Source of the DNA: Paulinella micropora
Lineage: Eukaryota > Cercozoa > Imbricatea > Euglyphida
Assembly: GCA_009731375.1 (NCBI GenBank)
Contig: BJOX01000157.1
Span: forward strand, 212,492 to 247,836
Direction of reading: 5' to 3'
DNA: 35,345 nucleotides
Part shown: piece after piece, positions 9,712 to 21,368 of the stretch
Position numbering within the stretch: the stretch's first letter is position 1
Layout: each line of letters starts with the position of its first letter
Made by a program: the position numbers and the translations under genes
Notes under the pieces: generated by a model
The model's database searches: none
What the model saw: the letters and a program-made list of their open reading frames with translations, nothing else
What the model was told of the DNA's origin: nothing

Positions 9712-10044
9712 TGTTTAATATGTTTAATCTATGGGCGTGGCGTAGCTTGAAAAGCCATGGCCTCCAATACTACCCCCGGACAAGAACTTTCAGCACCTGC
9801 CAAGCTACACCAACCACTGTCTCGCTGTGGTTGGTGTCTGTGCCCAGTTCAAGCCGAAAGGTAGCCGAGCCCTTTTGAACTATACAGAACAACACTAGAA
9901 CACTCCCCCAGGAGCGTGTGCCATAAGGAGATGATGCCACGAGCAAGCCGAGGTTTCAGGAGTTCACGCTCGTCGTGAGTTACCTTCTACAACCCCGACT
10001 TCATCAACCCTTTGCATCACGGCCCTGGTCAGGAGTTGGTTGCC

Positions 10045-10098
10045 TGTTTAGCCCTTCCGCTGCGCGCGATTAACGGCGGACACAAAATCGTCATCATA
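10045..10098. repeat. Dispersed repeat, copy B
   Basis: Starts CTGTTTAGCCCTTCCGCTGC and shares CGATTAACGGCGGACACAAA with copy A at 9503. Followed by (GATA)n at about 10155, after an unrelated linker of about 55 bp. Confidence 0.6.
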
Positions 10099-10153
10099 GG
10101 GGGTTCGGCTTTAGGCCGGAGCACTGCGCAGCTGGCCCTCTGCATCCCCCCCG

Positions 10154-10460
<307 letters not shown>

Positions 10461-10599
10461 AGCAACCCACAATTAGGTACTACATCATGTGAGCACATGC
10501 AGGCATACAGATAGAAGCTGCATGGTGACTGTGGACAGTACAGCATTAGATAGCTACATCATGTAAGCGCAGATACAACTGCATGTCGACTGTGGATAA

Positions 10600-10762
10600 T
10601 CTACCTATCTATATCTATATCTATATCTATATCTATTATTTTATTATATTTCTATTTCTATATATCTATATCTATATCTATATCTATATTTATATCTATA
10701 TCTATATCTATCTCTATATTCATATCTATATCTATATCTATGTCTACATCTATATCCATGCA
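10600..10762. repeat. (CTATAT)n hexanucleotide repeat
   Basis: Hexamer CTATAT repeats with TTTAT interruptions, unlike the tetranucleotides elsewhere. The end is followed by a small GC-rich stretch (about 10785-10809) and GTACGT, a consensus-like donor. Confidence 0.9.
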
Positions 10763-10837
10763 TGTGAGCTGTGGCCATGGCAGGAGGCGAACCGCTGCCG
10801 ACTGCCCGGTACGTACCCGCCTAGGCCTAGCCCTTCC

Positions 10838-10895
10838 TCAACTCTCTCTCTCTCTCATTTTCTCTCTTTTTTTCTCTCGCTTCTCTCTCTGCTCT

Positions 10896-10940
<45 letters not shown>

Positions 10941-10955
10941 ATCTCTCTCTCTATC

Positions 10956-10986
<31 letters not shown>

Positions 10987-11219
10987 GCTCTCTCTCTCTA
11001 TCTCTCTCTCTGCTCTCTCTGCTCTTCTCTCTCTGCTTTTCTCTCACTCTCTCTCTGTCTCTCTCTCTGCTCTTCTCTCTCTGCTCTCTCTCTCTCTCTC
11101 TCTCTCTCTGCTCTGCTCTCTTTCTCTCTCTCTCTCACTCTCTCTCTCTCTCTCTCTCTGTCTCTGCTCGTCCCTCTCTGTACTTCCTCTTCTGCTTCTC
11201 TCTGTCTGTGTGTGTGTGC

Positions 11220-11260
<41 letters not shown>
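10838..11260. repeat. (CT)n polypyrimidine field
   Basis: About 420 bp of CT repeats with CTGCT and CTTT interruptions. Mirror-symmetric polypyrimidine DNA of this type can form triplex structures. Confidence 0.95.
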
Positions 11261-11261
<1 letters not shown>

Positions 11262-11285
11262 TCTGTCGTGGTCGCTGCGTGTCAG

Positions 11286-11368
11286 TGCTGGAGCTGTGGC
11301 AGCACTTGCTCAACGCGCACTCCTGGCACCCCCCGCCCGCCAACGGCAAAGCAGACTGCACTCACTGG
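11286..11368 (+). other. GC-rich exon-like island 5
   Basis: About 83 bp after GCGTGTCAG, ending at a CACTGG before (CA)n. One plus frame encodes [17 protein letters not shown] and about ten more residues. It sits between (CT)n and (CA)n. It may be an exon with the polypyrimidine field as its upstream intron. No family recognised. Confidence 0.2.
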
Positions 11369-11370
<2 letters not shown>

Positions 11371-11406
<36 letters not shown>

Positions 11407-11516
11407 ACACACACACGCACACACACACACAACACACACACACACACACACACACAGACAGACACACACAAACACACACACACACACACAGACACACACA
11501 CACACAAACACACACA
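11371..11516. repeat. (CA)n microsatellite
   Basis: CA repeats with CAGA and CAAA variants; they replace the left part of foldback copy 5. Confidence 0.95.
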
Positions 11517-11646
11517 AGAGCTCACGTGAAAGCTCTCACCAAGACCTTTCTAATGAGCCATGACACAGGTTTGGAACGAGGCTGAGCTGAGAACGAAGCG
11601 CGTGAAGTCATGATTAATTGTACCTAAGAACGAGGAACGTTCTCTG
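11517..11646 (+). mobile_element. Foldback/MITE-like element, copy 5 (right part only)
   Basis: CACGTGAAAGCTCTCACC, CTAATGAGCCATG and GCTGAGAACGAAGCGCGTGA match the centre and right arm of copy 2. The left arm is missing and (CA)n lies at that edge, so this copy is truncated. Confidence 0.6.
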
Positions 11647-11867
11647 ATTTTGCTAGGACCTTCGACTCTGAGCCGTGGGAGCCGTGGGACATGTCTCTGC
11701 TGCATTTCCTGCGTCGGCGCCGCCAGTCTCGAACTTCCTCTTTCCCTCTCTCGTCCTTGCCTGATCCTGCTGAGGGCGTCAGGAACGAGCCGCGTACATT
11801 CTGTGAATCTCTTGAGAGCGATATTTGAGGCTTGTTCTATACCATTTGAAAAAGACTCGCTTGGGGT

Positions 11868-11957
11868 TTCGGGTCGGGTGCGAGAGAGCCACCCCAGGCT
11901 AGGTCAGGCCAGCGTTTGCTGGTCTGGGATGGTTCTTTTGCACCCGAAACCGGACAC
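11868..11957. repeat. Long imperfect hairpin
   Basis: GGTTTCGGGT at about 11868 pairs with ACCCGAAACC at about 11943-11952, and further bases pair inward (GAGAGCCACCCCAGG with GGGATGGTTC) around a loop near 11915. A related GCTTTCGGGTGCGAGCGAG lies at about 8090. Role unknown. Confidence 0.5.
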
Positions 11958-12005
11958 AATGTCGGCGTAGTGTAGAATGGGGATAACTGAGGCTCTTGGC
12001 TTCGG

Positions 12006-12404
12006 GTGCAGGTTCGCAATTACTGTAAGTCACCCGATCATCATTACTTGACTCAACATATTTTTATTTATTATTCTGAGCTTAAAGTTGCGATAGTCAT
12101 GGCCCTTGTTGTTCCCCCTTCCCTCCACGAAGGCATCCTTCCATCTTCCTTCTCCATCTCACCACATACACTTGATCATGTCTTGATTGGCTGCGCTGAC
12201 GACCAAGCCTTAGCCATCGCTGGCCTTACCTCTCAGTGTGGGAAACGATCTTGGCAGGCATGCAACATTGGCATGTTGCCTGTCGCCCTGGAGGATCTCC
12301 TATTTTGCATGATGCCTACCCGAGTCGGACCTGATAGCAAACCCCTTGGTAGGAAACTTGCAAAGCACTGTCTGTTATCCTACGTCTCTAGTTGTGTGTT
12401 CTAA
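12006..12404 (+). CDS. Hypothetical open frame, 132 codons, doubtful
   Basis: An open plus frame in non-repetitive DNA. It shows no known motif, no signal peptide and no neighbour that would support it, and the sequence around it reads as non-coding. It may be chance or part of an unrecognised repeat. Confidence 0.12.
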   Translation: MQVRNYCKSPDHHYLTQHIFIYYSELKVAIVMALVVPPSLHEGILPSSFSISPHTLDHVLIGCADDQALAIAGLTSQCGKRSWQACNIGMLPVALEDLLFCMMPTRVGPDSKPLGRKLAKHCLLSYVSSCVF

Positions 12405-12956
12405 CCTCTGCTATGGAATCCCATCATCTGAGGGTTTGCGAGCTAGTAACGTGTCTTCGCTGCTCATTTGTTGTCAGGCTGTGGTGTCGCTTCAGAATTT
12501 CTAATCCTTCATCTGCGGCTACGGATTGTATTAGTGAGTGTGACCAGCGGTGCCTGTGCTAACCTGTAGCCGCCGGTTGCCCAACCCATCAACAACTCCT
12601 TGGGGGCTCTGGCATTATAGCTTTGCATCACCGGTGGAAAGTCACCCATGCTTCCTTTCCCGTGAACGTTATTCTCTTGTCTGTCTTGCCAGTAGCCATG
12701 TCCAACTACTGCCTTGCTTCTACAGGCAACACAGAGTACACTACACTCACTACCTACCCACACAGCACACATCTATGCTCTCTCCTAGACAGATACAGAT
12801 AAAGTAACACTCCACTTGCTCTGTTCTGATGGCACAGATACAGACAAGCACAACCACACACGTCAACACAGAGAAGACACTACTAGGGCCACAGGCGAGT
12901 ACACACACACACACACACCTAAAAGGATAGTGTTTTTATCGGCCACAGCACCCTTT

Positions 12957-13001
<45 letters not shown>

Positions 13002-13435
13002 TCTTCTTCTTCTACGTGTGCAAACACTGACTAGTACTCTTAAACCCCACAAGGACCACCACGGCTACCGATTAGAATAGTCAAAAGTCACGGGGAGAGT
13101 CGATTCTCTTAGTCAATGGTCCAACCCACTAGGGTCTGTAGTTGTTTTTCTACAACCACCAAGCACATCAGTCTCCACTCCTAACCTAGTGTCTCGTGCA
13201 CGGCTTTCAGGAGCACACAACCTTACCACACCCCTCTCTTACTCTTATCCAAGTCACAGCAATGGCACAAGCAATGTGAGTTATGCAGTGACCCCAAAGC
13301 TAATAGGGATGATACTAGGGGGCCCACTGTAGCACAGGGTTCCAGCCGAGAGTGCTATTTTACCCCCTAGGGACAGCGGTCCAACCACAGAATTGGTAAG
13401 GTAGCACAGCACAGATATACACCACAGACAGAGAG
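12405..13435. other. Unique, non-coding-looking sequence
   Basis: No convincing gene. Contains small (CA)n (about 12899-12918) and (CT)n (about 12959-12992) tracts and a short hairpin GTAGTTGTTTTTCTACAAC at about 13139. Confidence 0.5.
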
Positions 13436-13439
13436 CGAG

Positions 13440-13700
13440 ACTAGCTATTCCCTCTCTGTCTACACCAGCACAAGGGCACCTACCTAGAGGTGTCCTAGTC
13501 AGTCTGTGCAGTGCTTTGCAACACTTGTTGTGTCCGTGGGTTCCCTGCCTGGGACAACTACGTTCAACACAACCACGCCAACGAGTTAAGCCACATCACC
13601 ACCTTGCCAAAGGTGCCAAAATCTCGACTCGCCACACACGAACAATGAGCAGAGGGGGCTGCTCAGGCCCACCTCTCAACACGTTGAGCCTCGTTCCTGC
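13440..13700 (+). repeat. Diverged direct duplication, copy 1
   Basis: Shares TTCCCTCT, GTCCTAGTCAGT.TGTGCAG, CCTTGCCAAAGGTGC and ACGAAC.ATGAGCAGAG with 14237-14455 in the same order, with many substitutions and indels. Non-coding. It may be part of an old dispersed repeat. Confidence 0.7.
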
Positions 13701-14236
13701 CACAAACAGCCACGAACGATCGTAGATCAGGTCCACACAGTGATCAGCTGTGTTTGCAGTTGGAAATGCGCACTTTCCTGAAGTGGGTCGCTTAAGGTGT
13801 GACCCGAACCCCTTTAACGAAGGTCTTGTCCCTGCGATTCGTTACACAGTAGAACGCACAAGGCTCATAACCCAATTGACTATGATCTCCGCAATGGCTT
13901 CAGTTAACGACCGGCAACCGGGGCGTCCCCCTTCTACCGGTAGTAACTCACAAAACGAAGAATTTAACTAACAATTATAACCATTCTCGCCAGTCCTCGA
14001 ACAAATTCAAAAAGATGTATATACTGCCACGAAAAACTGTCTTTTGAGTGGCAATGGTATGTGTTAAAAATATATATAATGGTAAAAACTAGTGCCACCA
14101 GTACCAGGACAGCTACTAAAAAAGGTTACCTAATTAATAACTAATACTAACTAATATAAGTACCACTACTAAGCAAAAATAGGTACTGTGGACTCCAGAA
14201 GTGTCTGATTACGATTGTCCAATTGACTCAGGCTAA
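13701..14236. other. Unique sequence between the duplicated copies
   Basis: Becomes AT-richer towards 14000. No gene recognised. Confidence 0.4.
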
Positions 14237-14455
14237 GTATTCCCTCTGTCAGCAAAAGTGCACTTGTCTAACTGTGTCCTAGTCAGTTTGTGCAGTGCTT
14301 TGCGAAACTTGTAGGAAAATCACGTTCAGCATAACCACATCAACTAGTTCAACAAGCCACGTCACCTCCTTGCCAAAGGTGCAAACCTCAACTCGCCAAA
14401 AACGAACTATGAGCAGAGTTTGTTGCTCAAGCCAACCTCTCATAGCGTTGTATGT
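14237..14455 (+). repeat. Diverged direct duplication, copy 2
   Basis: Partner of 13440-13700, about 790 bp downstream. Shares the ordered blocks listed there, for instance CCTTGCCAAAGGTGCAAA and CTATGAGCAGAG. Confidence 0.7.
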
Positions 14456-15187
14456 GACGCCGGATATAGACTCATATTTCTTTCAGAAAATAGTTATTTA
14501 ATAACTTCGCAGGAGTGACAGTGCTCACCCCTTTGCATAAGATTAGGTAAGTACTAGTGTTAGTTCAAGTGAAAGGGCAAGGTACGTGTATGGTCTCCAG
14601 TGCTTGTGAGAAGTGCTCACGACGAAAATTCTGATGCAGAAGTTTGTGATGTAGAAATGGTTTAGGTTGTTTAGGTTGTGCGGTAACGGATGTAAGTGAG
14701 TTGAAGTGGAAGGATAAATAGTACTGTCAGTGTCAGAAAAATTACAAGCTGATATGGGTAAAAAAGGAAATTGCTTTTGTAAAAAGGAAATTTTTCCCGA
14801 GTGCACCCACGGCGGTAAAAAACTTGTAAAGTGAAAATAAGTTTGAATAAATTGTATTGTAGTACAGTATGTTATTAGTTCCTCAATGAATTAATTATGT
14901 AGTTAGCTCCTTATCAAATTAGAAATAAAGTTTTGCCTTCTATTTTTTTTTTTTTTGAAATATAATATTTTAATATTGAACTTCAATGTGGCAAAAGGAT
15001 TTTAGTGCAAGACATTCGAAACTTACCTCAAACATCAACCTCAAAATTTTCATGGTCAAGCCGGCCCGGGCCAAGATTTTTGAGCGTGAAGTTTCACGAT
15101 TGCCTAGGAAATTCTACGGGTTTTTTGGTTGAGCTGGGGAAATAACACTGGAAAAATAGTGTCAGAGGATCCTCAGTATACACATAA
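14456..15187. other. AT-rich unique sequence
   Basis: No gene or named element recognised. Contains a T run at about 14945-14957. Confidence 0.4.
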
Positions 15188-15387
15188 TGTTAGACTACTG
15201 TACTAAACCGGAGTCAAATCTAAGCTGAGTAGATCGTCTGCAAGTTAAACTTTATTAGAAGAACTCGCCAAGGCAAAGAGCGGGAACGTATTAGGCCGGA
15301 CACACGTAATGGCTCTAACGACACGCATTACATATGCCGGCCCGTACTGTCCACCGAATTGAAAAATTGTATTAATATGATCTAACA
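15188..15387 (-). mobile_element. Copia-type 3' LTR (200 bp)
   Basis: Begins TGTTAGA and ends TCTAACA, a perfect 7-bp terminal inverted repeat of the TG...CA type. On the minus strand it contains TCTAATAAAGTTT, a polyadenylation-like signal, close to its end. It lies directly beside a purine tract in the orientation expected for the copia remnant at 16393-17573. No matching 5' LTR is visible in the window. Confidence 0.75.
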
Positions 15388-15402
15388 CTCCCCCTGGAGC
15401 AA
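15388..15402 (-). promoter_or_regulatory. Polypurine tract of the copia element
   Basis: On the minus strand the sequence just upstream of the LTR is CTCCAGGGGGAG followed immediately by TGTTAGA. A purine-rich run touching the 3' LTR is where plus-strand cDNA synthesis starts in LTR retrotransposons. Confidence 0.7.
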
Positions 15403-16392
15403 GGTTAATTACTAAATTAACTGCAGGTCCTATTAACTGTTTTGTGAAAATTATAAAAAACACAGACTCAAAACATACTCACTCTTACCCTCACTCTCTC
15501 CAAGAGATAATGTCGACGGTGGCTACCCAACTTGCTGGGGCAAGTGTATATCAGTTAGACTACACACAGGGCAGCGCCCCCCAGTCAAGTCAGGCCTGAT
15601 CGACGAGAAGAAGATTATGGCCTACCCACAACTTATCCTATGTTGTGAGTGGTAGTAAGGTGAATATGTAATACAGGCATAGCATAACAAGTTACATATA
15701 TAGTATCGTTATATGCGGTATACAAGATGATCCGAATATATTGATAATATATGAAGTGAGCCTGATTGTACTAGCTAATCTACCATGAGATCAGACCTAT
15801 CTGAACTGTTAAGTATTCTACTACTCGGCAATATGGATTGAAAAATTTGTCAGCGCTTCCGGTAGAGGGGTATCAATGTGAGAAAAATAATATTATATGT
15901 AAGACAAATACAAATATCTGTGATTATCGGCTGGTCTGGTACAGTCACAGGCTGGCTGCCGAGGCCTTTCAAGACATACAAGATTGTAGTCTGATAAATC
16001 GCCCTCCGACCAGCAAACTGTGACCTCCAACTTAGCCTCTTAGATGTTTGTATGTATATAAGTGTAATAATATGGAGCAATCACGCAAGTGGGGGCCGCG
16101 AACGCGCGAGAGGATATCATGAGTTGGGGCGAGCAAAAAGGGCGATAGAACGCCAAAGTCCGGGCTACGCTCTCTTCCTCCGGCCCGTCGCTAGCCAATC
16201 GAACTACCTGTAAGAGTAATAGTGGGCAAGTATTTGGAAATGAGGGTCCTCTGGTTGGCGCTGATCCATCTTCTGTCCCCTAGCTTCCAGCCAACTTGCT
16301 CCCTAAGACAATTGGTAGGTGCGTATGCGGAAAATTAATAACTATATACCAAGGTTATAACGGGTTCAGAAAAGTAAATCTTATTGGTAGAT
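15403..16392 (-). other. Copia 3' non-coding region
   Basis: About 1 kb between the end of the RNase H frame and the polypurine tract. No long frame. This is longer than the usual short copia 3' UTR; it may include later insertions. Confidence 0.45.
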
Positions 16393-17573
16393 TCAATACG
16401 CAAATTGGTCGGGTTTCATCCCAATACGAGCACGACCCGCCCTGTCTAGCAAGACGGAAATTTTCTTAGCCAGATACATAAATTTCTCAACCGTGAAATG
16501 TATTTTGGTAAATATATCCGCAATATTTTCCTCGGTTGGTACTCTGAATAACTTGACTATGCCGTCCTTCACGAGTTTTGCAAGAAGGTGATACCTTACC
16601 TCAATATGCTTGATACGGGCCTCCCCTAACCCCCTCTCGGATAACAATACCGTCCCTTCGTTATCTTCGAAGAGGGGGGTGGGGCCCTTGAGGTTGATTC
16701 CAATATCCCTTAGAGATTGTAATAACGCGAGAAGTTCCCTCACCGCCTCATTAGCTGATACCGTTTCCGATTCCAACGTGGATTGAGCAATTACGGATTG
16801 CAGTTTTGAGAACCAAGCTAGCGGAGTTCCATTGAATAAATAAACATATCCAGACCGAGACTTTCGCGAAACTTTATCCCCTGCAAAATCGGAGTCCACA
16901 AACCCCACCAACGGATTTTCCGAGATTATCCTATCGACATTGGCGATGATCGGTACGCTGAAAGCTTCCATCCCGGGGATTCCTGACTTTTCTATGGATT
17001 CGTTCATTGCATTGGCCGCGGCACATGATCCATGGTTAGGTTTCCAGTCGTTGGGGGTTTTTGGGGCGGAGAAACAAGATTCTAATAGTTTCCTAAGATT
17101 CTTGTCTCCCCTCCGGAAAAACAACGCCCTTGGTGTCAATAACCACAAGAACATGCGGTGCGCCATTGCATATTATGTGTCAGGGTTGGGAACTTGAGAT
17201 TTGGCTGCAATACTCAACGGGCAGATCAGAAGAGGCCTCGTATGTACAGCTAAGAAGATAAGGATGCATATTAGGCATCTTAGATCGTACTTCAACAGCC
17301 TATGGTCCTTCTTGAGAGGCGCCGAATTTTCAGATGTGAACGGGGTTTTAGCTGGCACTTCGTTCATATACCCTAATTCGTTCAAAATGAGAAGTTCGTA
17401 TTTGCGTTGGTGTAACGCAATCCCTTTCTCAGTTTGAACAATTTGGATATTTTTGAACTCAGTGGCTTTACCCAGATCTTTACATCTGAACCCTCTTTTC
17501 TCAAGTGAGCGACCATCTTGAGGTGTTCAGACCTAGTCGCAGCATGGCATCCGTCATCGACATGGAAGGACAA
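16393..17573 (-). pseudogene. Ty1/copia pol remnant: end of RT plus RNase H
   Basis: On the minus strand, SFHVDDGCHAAT (from about 17573) is the RT catalytic Y/HVDD region. After a one-base shift near 17505 the frame gives KDLGKATEF and later LNELGYMNEV, then AVHTRP, all in copia order. An in-frame TAA at 17173-17175 separates this from the RNase H part. That part has DSDFAGD, RKSRSGYV, STLESE, FEDNEG, IKHIEVRYH and PTEENIADIFTK, so the acidic RNase H residues are all present. The frame ends at 16393 with TGA. Integrase, protease and gag are missing and the copy is truncated near 17574. One frameshift and one nonsense codon make it non-functional. Confidence 0.88.
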
Positions 17574-17987
17574 GATGTGTGCTGGCTCTGAAGGTTTTCT
17601 TTACAGTTCTTTCCTTCGGCCTCCAGCGCATGTGACTATTTGCTGGGTTTGCCGGTAGGCTAGTTCTCCTCGCTCTTGTCTTCCTCTCTCACTACCTTTC
17701 CTCCTCTCCCTCCCTGTTGTTGACCACTATAGTGCACGTCCTCTGGCTCCCTTTTCCTCTATCTATATTTTTTGTTTTTGAGCCTCTGGATCATATAGTG
17801 CAGTGAGCAAGCTATGGCGTCTCGAATCGGCACGAGATGACTAGATTATTTTCTGGAAATGGCATATATCTGGGGATATATACATACGAGTCGAAAGCCA
17901 CACACCACTTGCCACTGGTTATGTTAATATTGCTTTTAATATTAATTAGATTGCTCTGCAACTGTTGTATTATTATCCTTAAATTTT
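17574..17987. other. Unique sequence beyond the copia truncation
   Basis: No gene recognised. Contains TCTC-rich DNA at about 17665-17720. Confidence 0.4.
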
Positions 17988-18065
<78 letters not shown>

Positions 18066-18082
18066 GCAACAACAACAACAGC

Positions 18083-18159
<77 letters not shown>

Positions 18160-18379
18160 AAACAACAACAACAACAACAACANNNNNNNNNNNNNNNNNN
18201 NNNNNNNNNNNNNNNNNNNNNNNNNNNNNNNNNNNNNNNNNNNNNNNNNNNNNNNNNNNNNNNNNNNNNNNNNNNNNNNNNNNNNNNNNNNNNNNNNNNN
18301 NNNNNNNNNNNNNNNNNNNNNNNNNNNNNNNNNNNNNNNNNNNNNNNNNNNNNNNNNNNNNNNNNNNNNNNNNNNNNNN

Positions 18380-18416
<37 letters not shown>
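17988..18416. repeat. (CAA)n, gap, poly-A
   Basis: About 195 bp of CAA with two CAG interruptions, a 197-N gap (18183-18379) and a run of 37 A. The poly-N, poly-V and poly-L frames are translations of the repeat. Confidence 0.95.
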
Positions 18417-18419
<3 letters not shown>

Positions 18420-18679
18420 GCGCATGCCGTAACTGAAAACACTCACTATTTTCATTCTTCTTCGTTTTTATTGGGAGAACAATTTTTACAATCGGACTCA
18501 AGGATCGTCCACGTGAAAAGTATAGCTATTAAGTCATACCTTTATCTAAGGTGGAAACCTAGTTATTAAATCGAGCGTCTCCCTCTCTCTCACACTCTCC
18601 CTAGGGAAAACAACACCGCATTGTAATATAATTTGTTATTCGTCTATACCCTTTTTTCCTTGCTTCTCATGTACATGTC

Positions 18680-18826
18680 TGTCGACGCCGGACCGACGTC
18701 TGCCTGTCTGTCTGTCTGCCTGTCGACGTCTGTCCGTCTGTCCGTCTGTCTGTCCGTCTGTCCGCCTGTCTGTCAGACTCTGTCAGACTCTGTCTGTCGA
18801 CAGTCGACGTCTGTCTGTCTGTCGAC

Positions 18827-18859
<33 letters not shown>

Positions 18860-18868
18860 ATCTCTCTC

Positions 18869-18906
<38 letters not shown>

Positions 18907-19040
18907 AATGTTCCATGTGTATGTGTGTTTTGTCTGTTTTTGTGTGTTCTTGTTTCTTTGTTTGTCCCGTCTGTCTGTCTGTCTGTCTGTCTATCTCAGA
19001 CTCTGTCTGTGTCTCTCTGTGCCTGTCTGTGTCTGTCTGT
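18680..19040. repeat. (TGTC)n / (TC)n field with GTCGAC steps
   Basis: TGTC repeats with TCCG variants and repeated GTCGACGTC blocks (18680-18835), then TC dinucleotides (about 18836-18903), a short unique stretch, and TGTC again (about 18970-19040). 18417-18679 is unique. Confidence 0.9.
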
Positions 19041-19379
19041 ATGTATGTATGTATGTATGTATGTATGTATGTATGTTACAGTAGTTCCATTTTATGTATG
19101 TATGTATGCATGCATGTATGTATGTATGTATGTATGTATGTATGTATGTATGTATGTATGTATGTATGTCATGTATGTCATGTATGTTATGTATGTATGT
19201 TATGTATGTATGTCAATATGTATGTGTGTATGTATGTATGTATGTATGTCTGTATGTATGTATGTATGTATATATGTATGTATGTATATATGTACATATG
19301 TATGTATGCATGCATATGTATGCATGCATGTATGCATGCATGCATGCATGTATGTATGTATGTATGTATGATGTATTAC

Positions 19380-19412
<33 letters not shown>

Positions 19413-19607
19413 TGTATGCATGTATGCTGTGTGTGTGTGTGTATGTGTGTGTGTGTATGTATGTATGTATGTATGTATGCATGATGCATGATGCATGTAC
19501 GATATCGATGCACTATGTATGTATGTATCTATGTATGTATGTATGTATGTATGTATGTATGCATGTATGTATGTATATGTATGTATGTATATGTATGTAT
19601 GTATATG

Positions 19608-19641
<34 letters not shown>

Positions 19642-19744
19642 TGGTATGTATGTATGTATGTATGTATGTATGTATGCATGTATGCATGTATGCATGTATG
19701 CATGCATGTATGTATGTATGTATGTATGTATGTATATATACATG

Positions 19745-19775
<31 letters not shown>

Positions 19776-19989
19776 TTATGCATGCATGCATGTATGTATG
19801 TATATGTATGTATGTATCTATGCATGCATGCATGTGTGTGTGCGTGTATGTGTATGTGTGTGTGTGTGTGTATGTATTTATCTATGTATGTATGTATGTA
19901 TGTATGTTTGTATGCATGATGCATGATGTATGTACGATGTACTATGTATGTATGTATGTATGTATGTATGTATGTATATGTATGTATGA

Positions 19990-20020
<31 letters not shown>

Positions 20021-20111
20021 TGGTATGTATGTATGTATGTATGTATGTATGCATGTATGTATGTATGCATGCATGTATGTATGCATGTATGTATATATGT
20101 ATGTATATATG

Positions 20112-20145
<34 letters not shown>

Positions 20146-21168
20146 TGTATGTTACATTGTATGTATGTGTTTATGTATTTATGCATGCATGCATGTATGT
20201 ATGTATATGTATGTATATGTATGTATGTATGTACGTGTGTATGTACGTATGTATGTGTGTATGTATGTATGTATGTATGTGTGTATGTGTGTGTGTATGT
20301 ATGTATGTATGTATGTATGTATGCATGATGCATGATGTATGTACGATGTACTATGTATGTATGTATGTATGTATGTAAGCATGCATGTAAGCACGCATGT
20401 ACGTATATTCATGTATGTATGTATGTATGTATGTATGTATGTGTATGTATATATGTATGGAATGTATGGTATGTATGTATGCATGTATGTATGTATGTAT
20501 GTATGTATGTATGTATGTTATGTATGTATGCATGCATGTATGCATGTATGTGTGTATGCATTTGCATCTTTGTATGTATGTATGTATGTATGTATGGATG
20601 GATGCATGTATGCATGCATGTATGTATGAGTGCATGTATGCATTCATGTATGTATGTATGTATGTATGTATGGATGGATGGATGGATGCATGTATGCATG
20701 CATGTATGTATGTATGCATGTATGCATTCGTGTATGTATGTATGTATGCATGTATGTATGTATGTATCTATGCATGCATGCCTGTATGTATGTATGTATG
20801 TATGTATGTATGTATGTATGCATGCATGTATGTATGCATGTATGCATGTATGCATGTATGTATGTATGTATGTATGTATGTATGCATGCATGCATGTATG
20901 CATGCATGTATGCATGCATGTATGCATGCATGTATGCATGTATGTATGTATGTATGTATGTATATATATATTTAATGCATGTATACATGTATGCATGCAT
21001 GCATGTATGCATGTATGCATGTATGTATGTATGCATGTATGCATGTACTATGATGTATGTATGCATGTATGTCTGTGCGTATGTATGTATGTATGTATGT
21101 ATGTATGTATTTATTGTGTGTATGCATGTATGCATGTATGTATGTATGCATGCATGCATGTATATATG

Positions 21169-21200
<32 letters not shown>

Positions 21201-21275
21201 TGTATGTATGTTTGCATGCATGCATGTATGTATGTTATGCATGTTATGCATGTATGTATGTATGTACGGAAGAAA
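19040..21275. repeat. Large (TATG)n array with higher-order structure
   Basis: About 2.2 kb of TATG with CATG, TGTG and ATAT variants. Landmarks recur: GCATGATGCATGATG at 19479, 19914 and 20323, and TGGTATGTATG at about 19642, 20021 and 20467. A TG-rich patch precedes each GCATGATG block. The last third (20580-21230) has GGATGGATG and GCATGCATG sub-repeats. The Met-Tyr-Val-Cys frames are translations of the repeat. Confidence 0.92.
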
Positions 21276-21368
21276 GATACATATATAAATACATAAATAC
21301 ATCAATACAAACATGCCCGTCTACCTACATACCTAACTGTGAAGTTACTGACCTGACTACCTACCTAC

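Noticed and set aside
10583-11585. Ser/Leu-rich and Thr/His-rich frames of about 300 codons
   Set aside because: They translate (CT)n and (CA)n; no domain and no codon pattern of a gene.
17825-17836. AATCGGCACGAG, close to a common cDNA-library adaptor (vector contamination)
   Set aside because: One base differs from the usual adaptor, no further vector sequence is seen, and 12 bases can match by chance.
19094-20335. Very long Met-Tyr-Val-Cys and His-Thr-Tyr-Ile frames in the tetranucleotide arrays, here and at 33220-34735
   Set aside because: A four-base repeat without a stop is open in several frames on both strands. The peptides only reflect the repeat.
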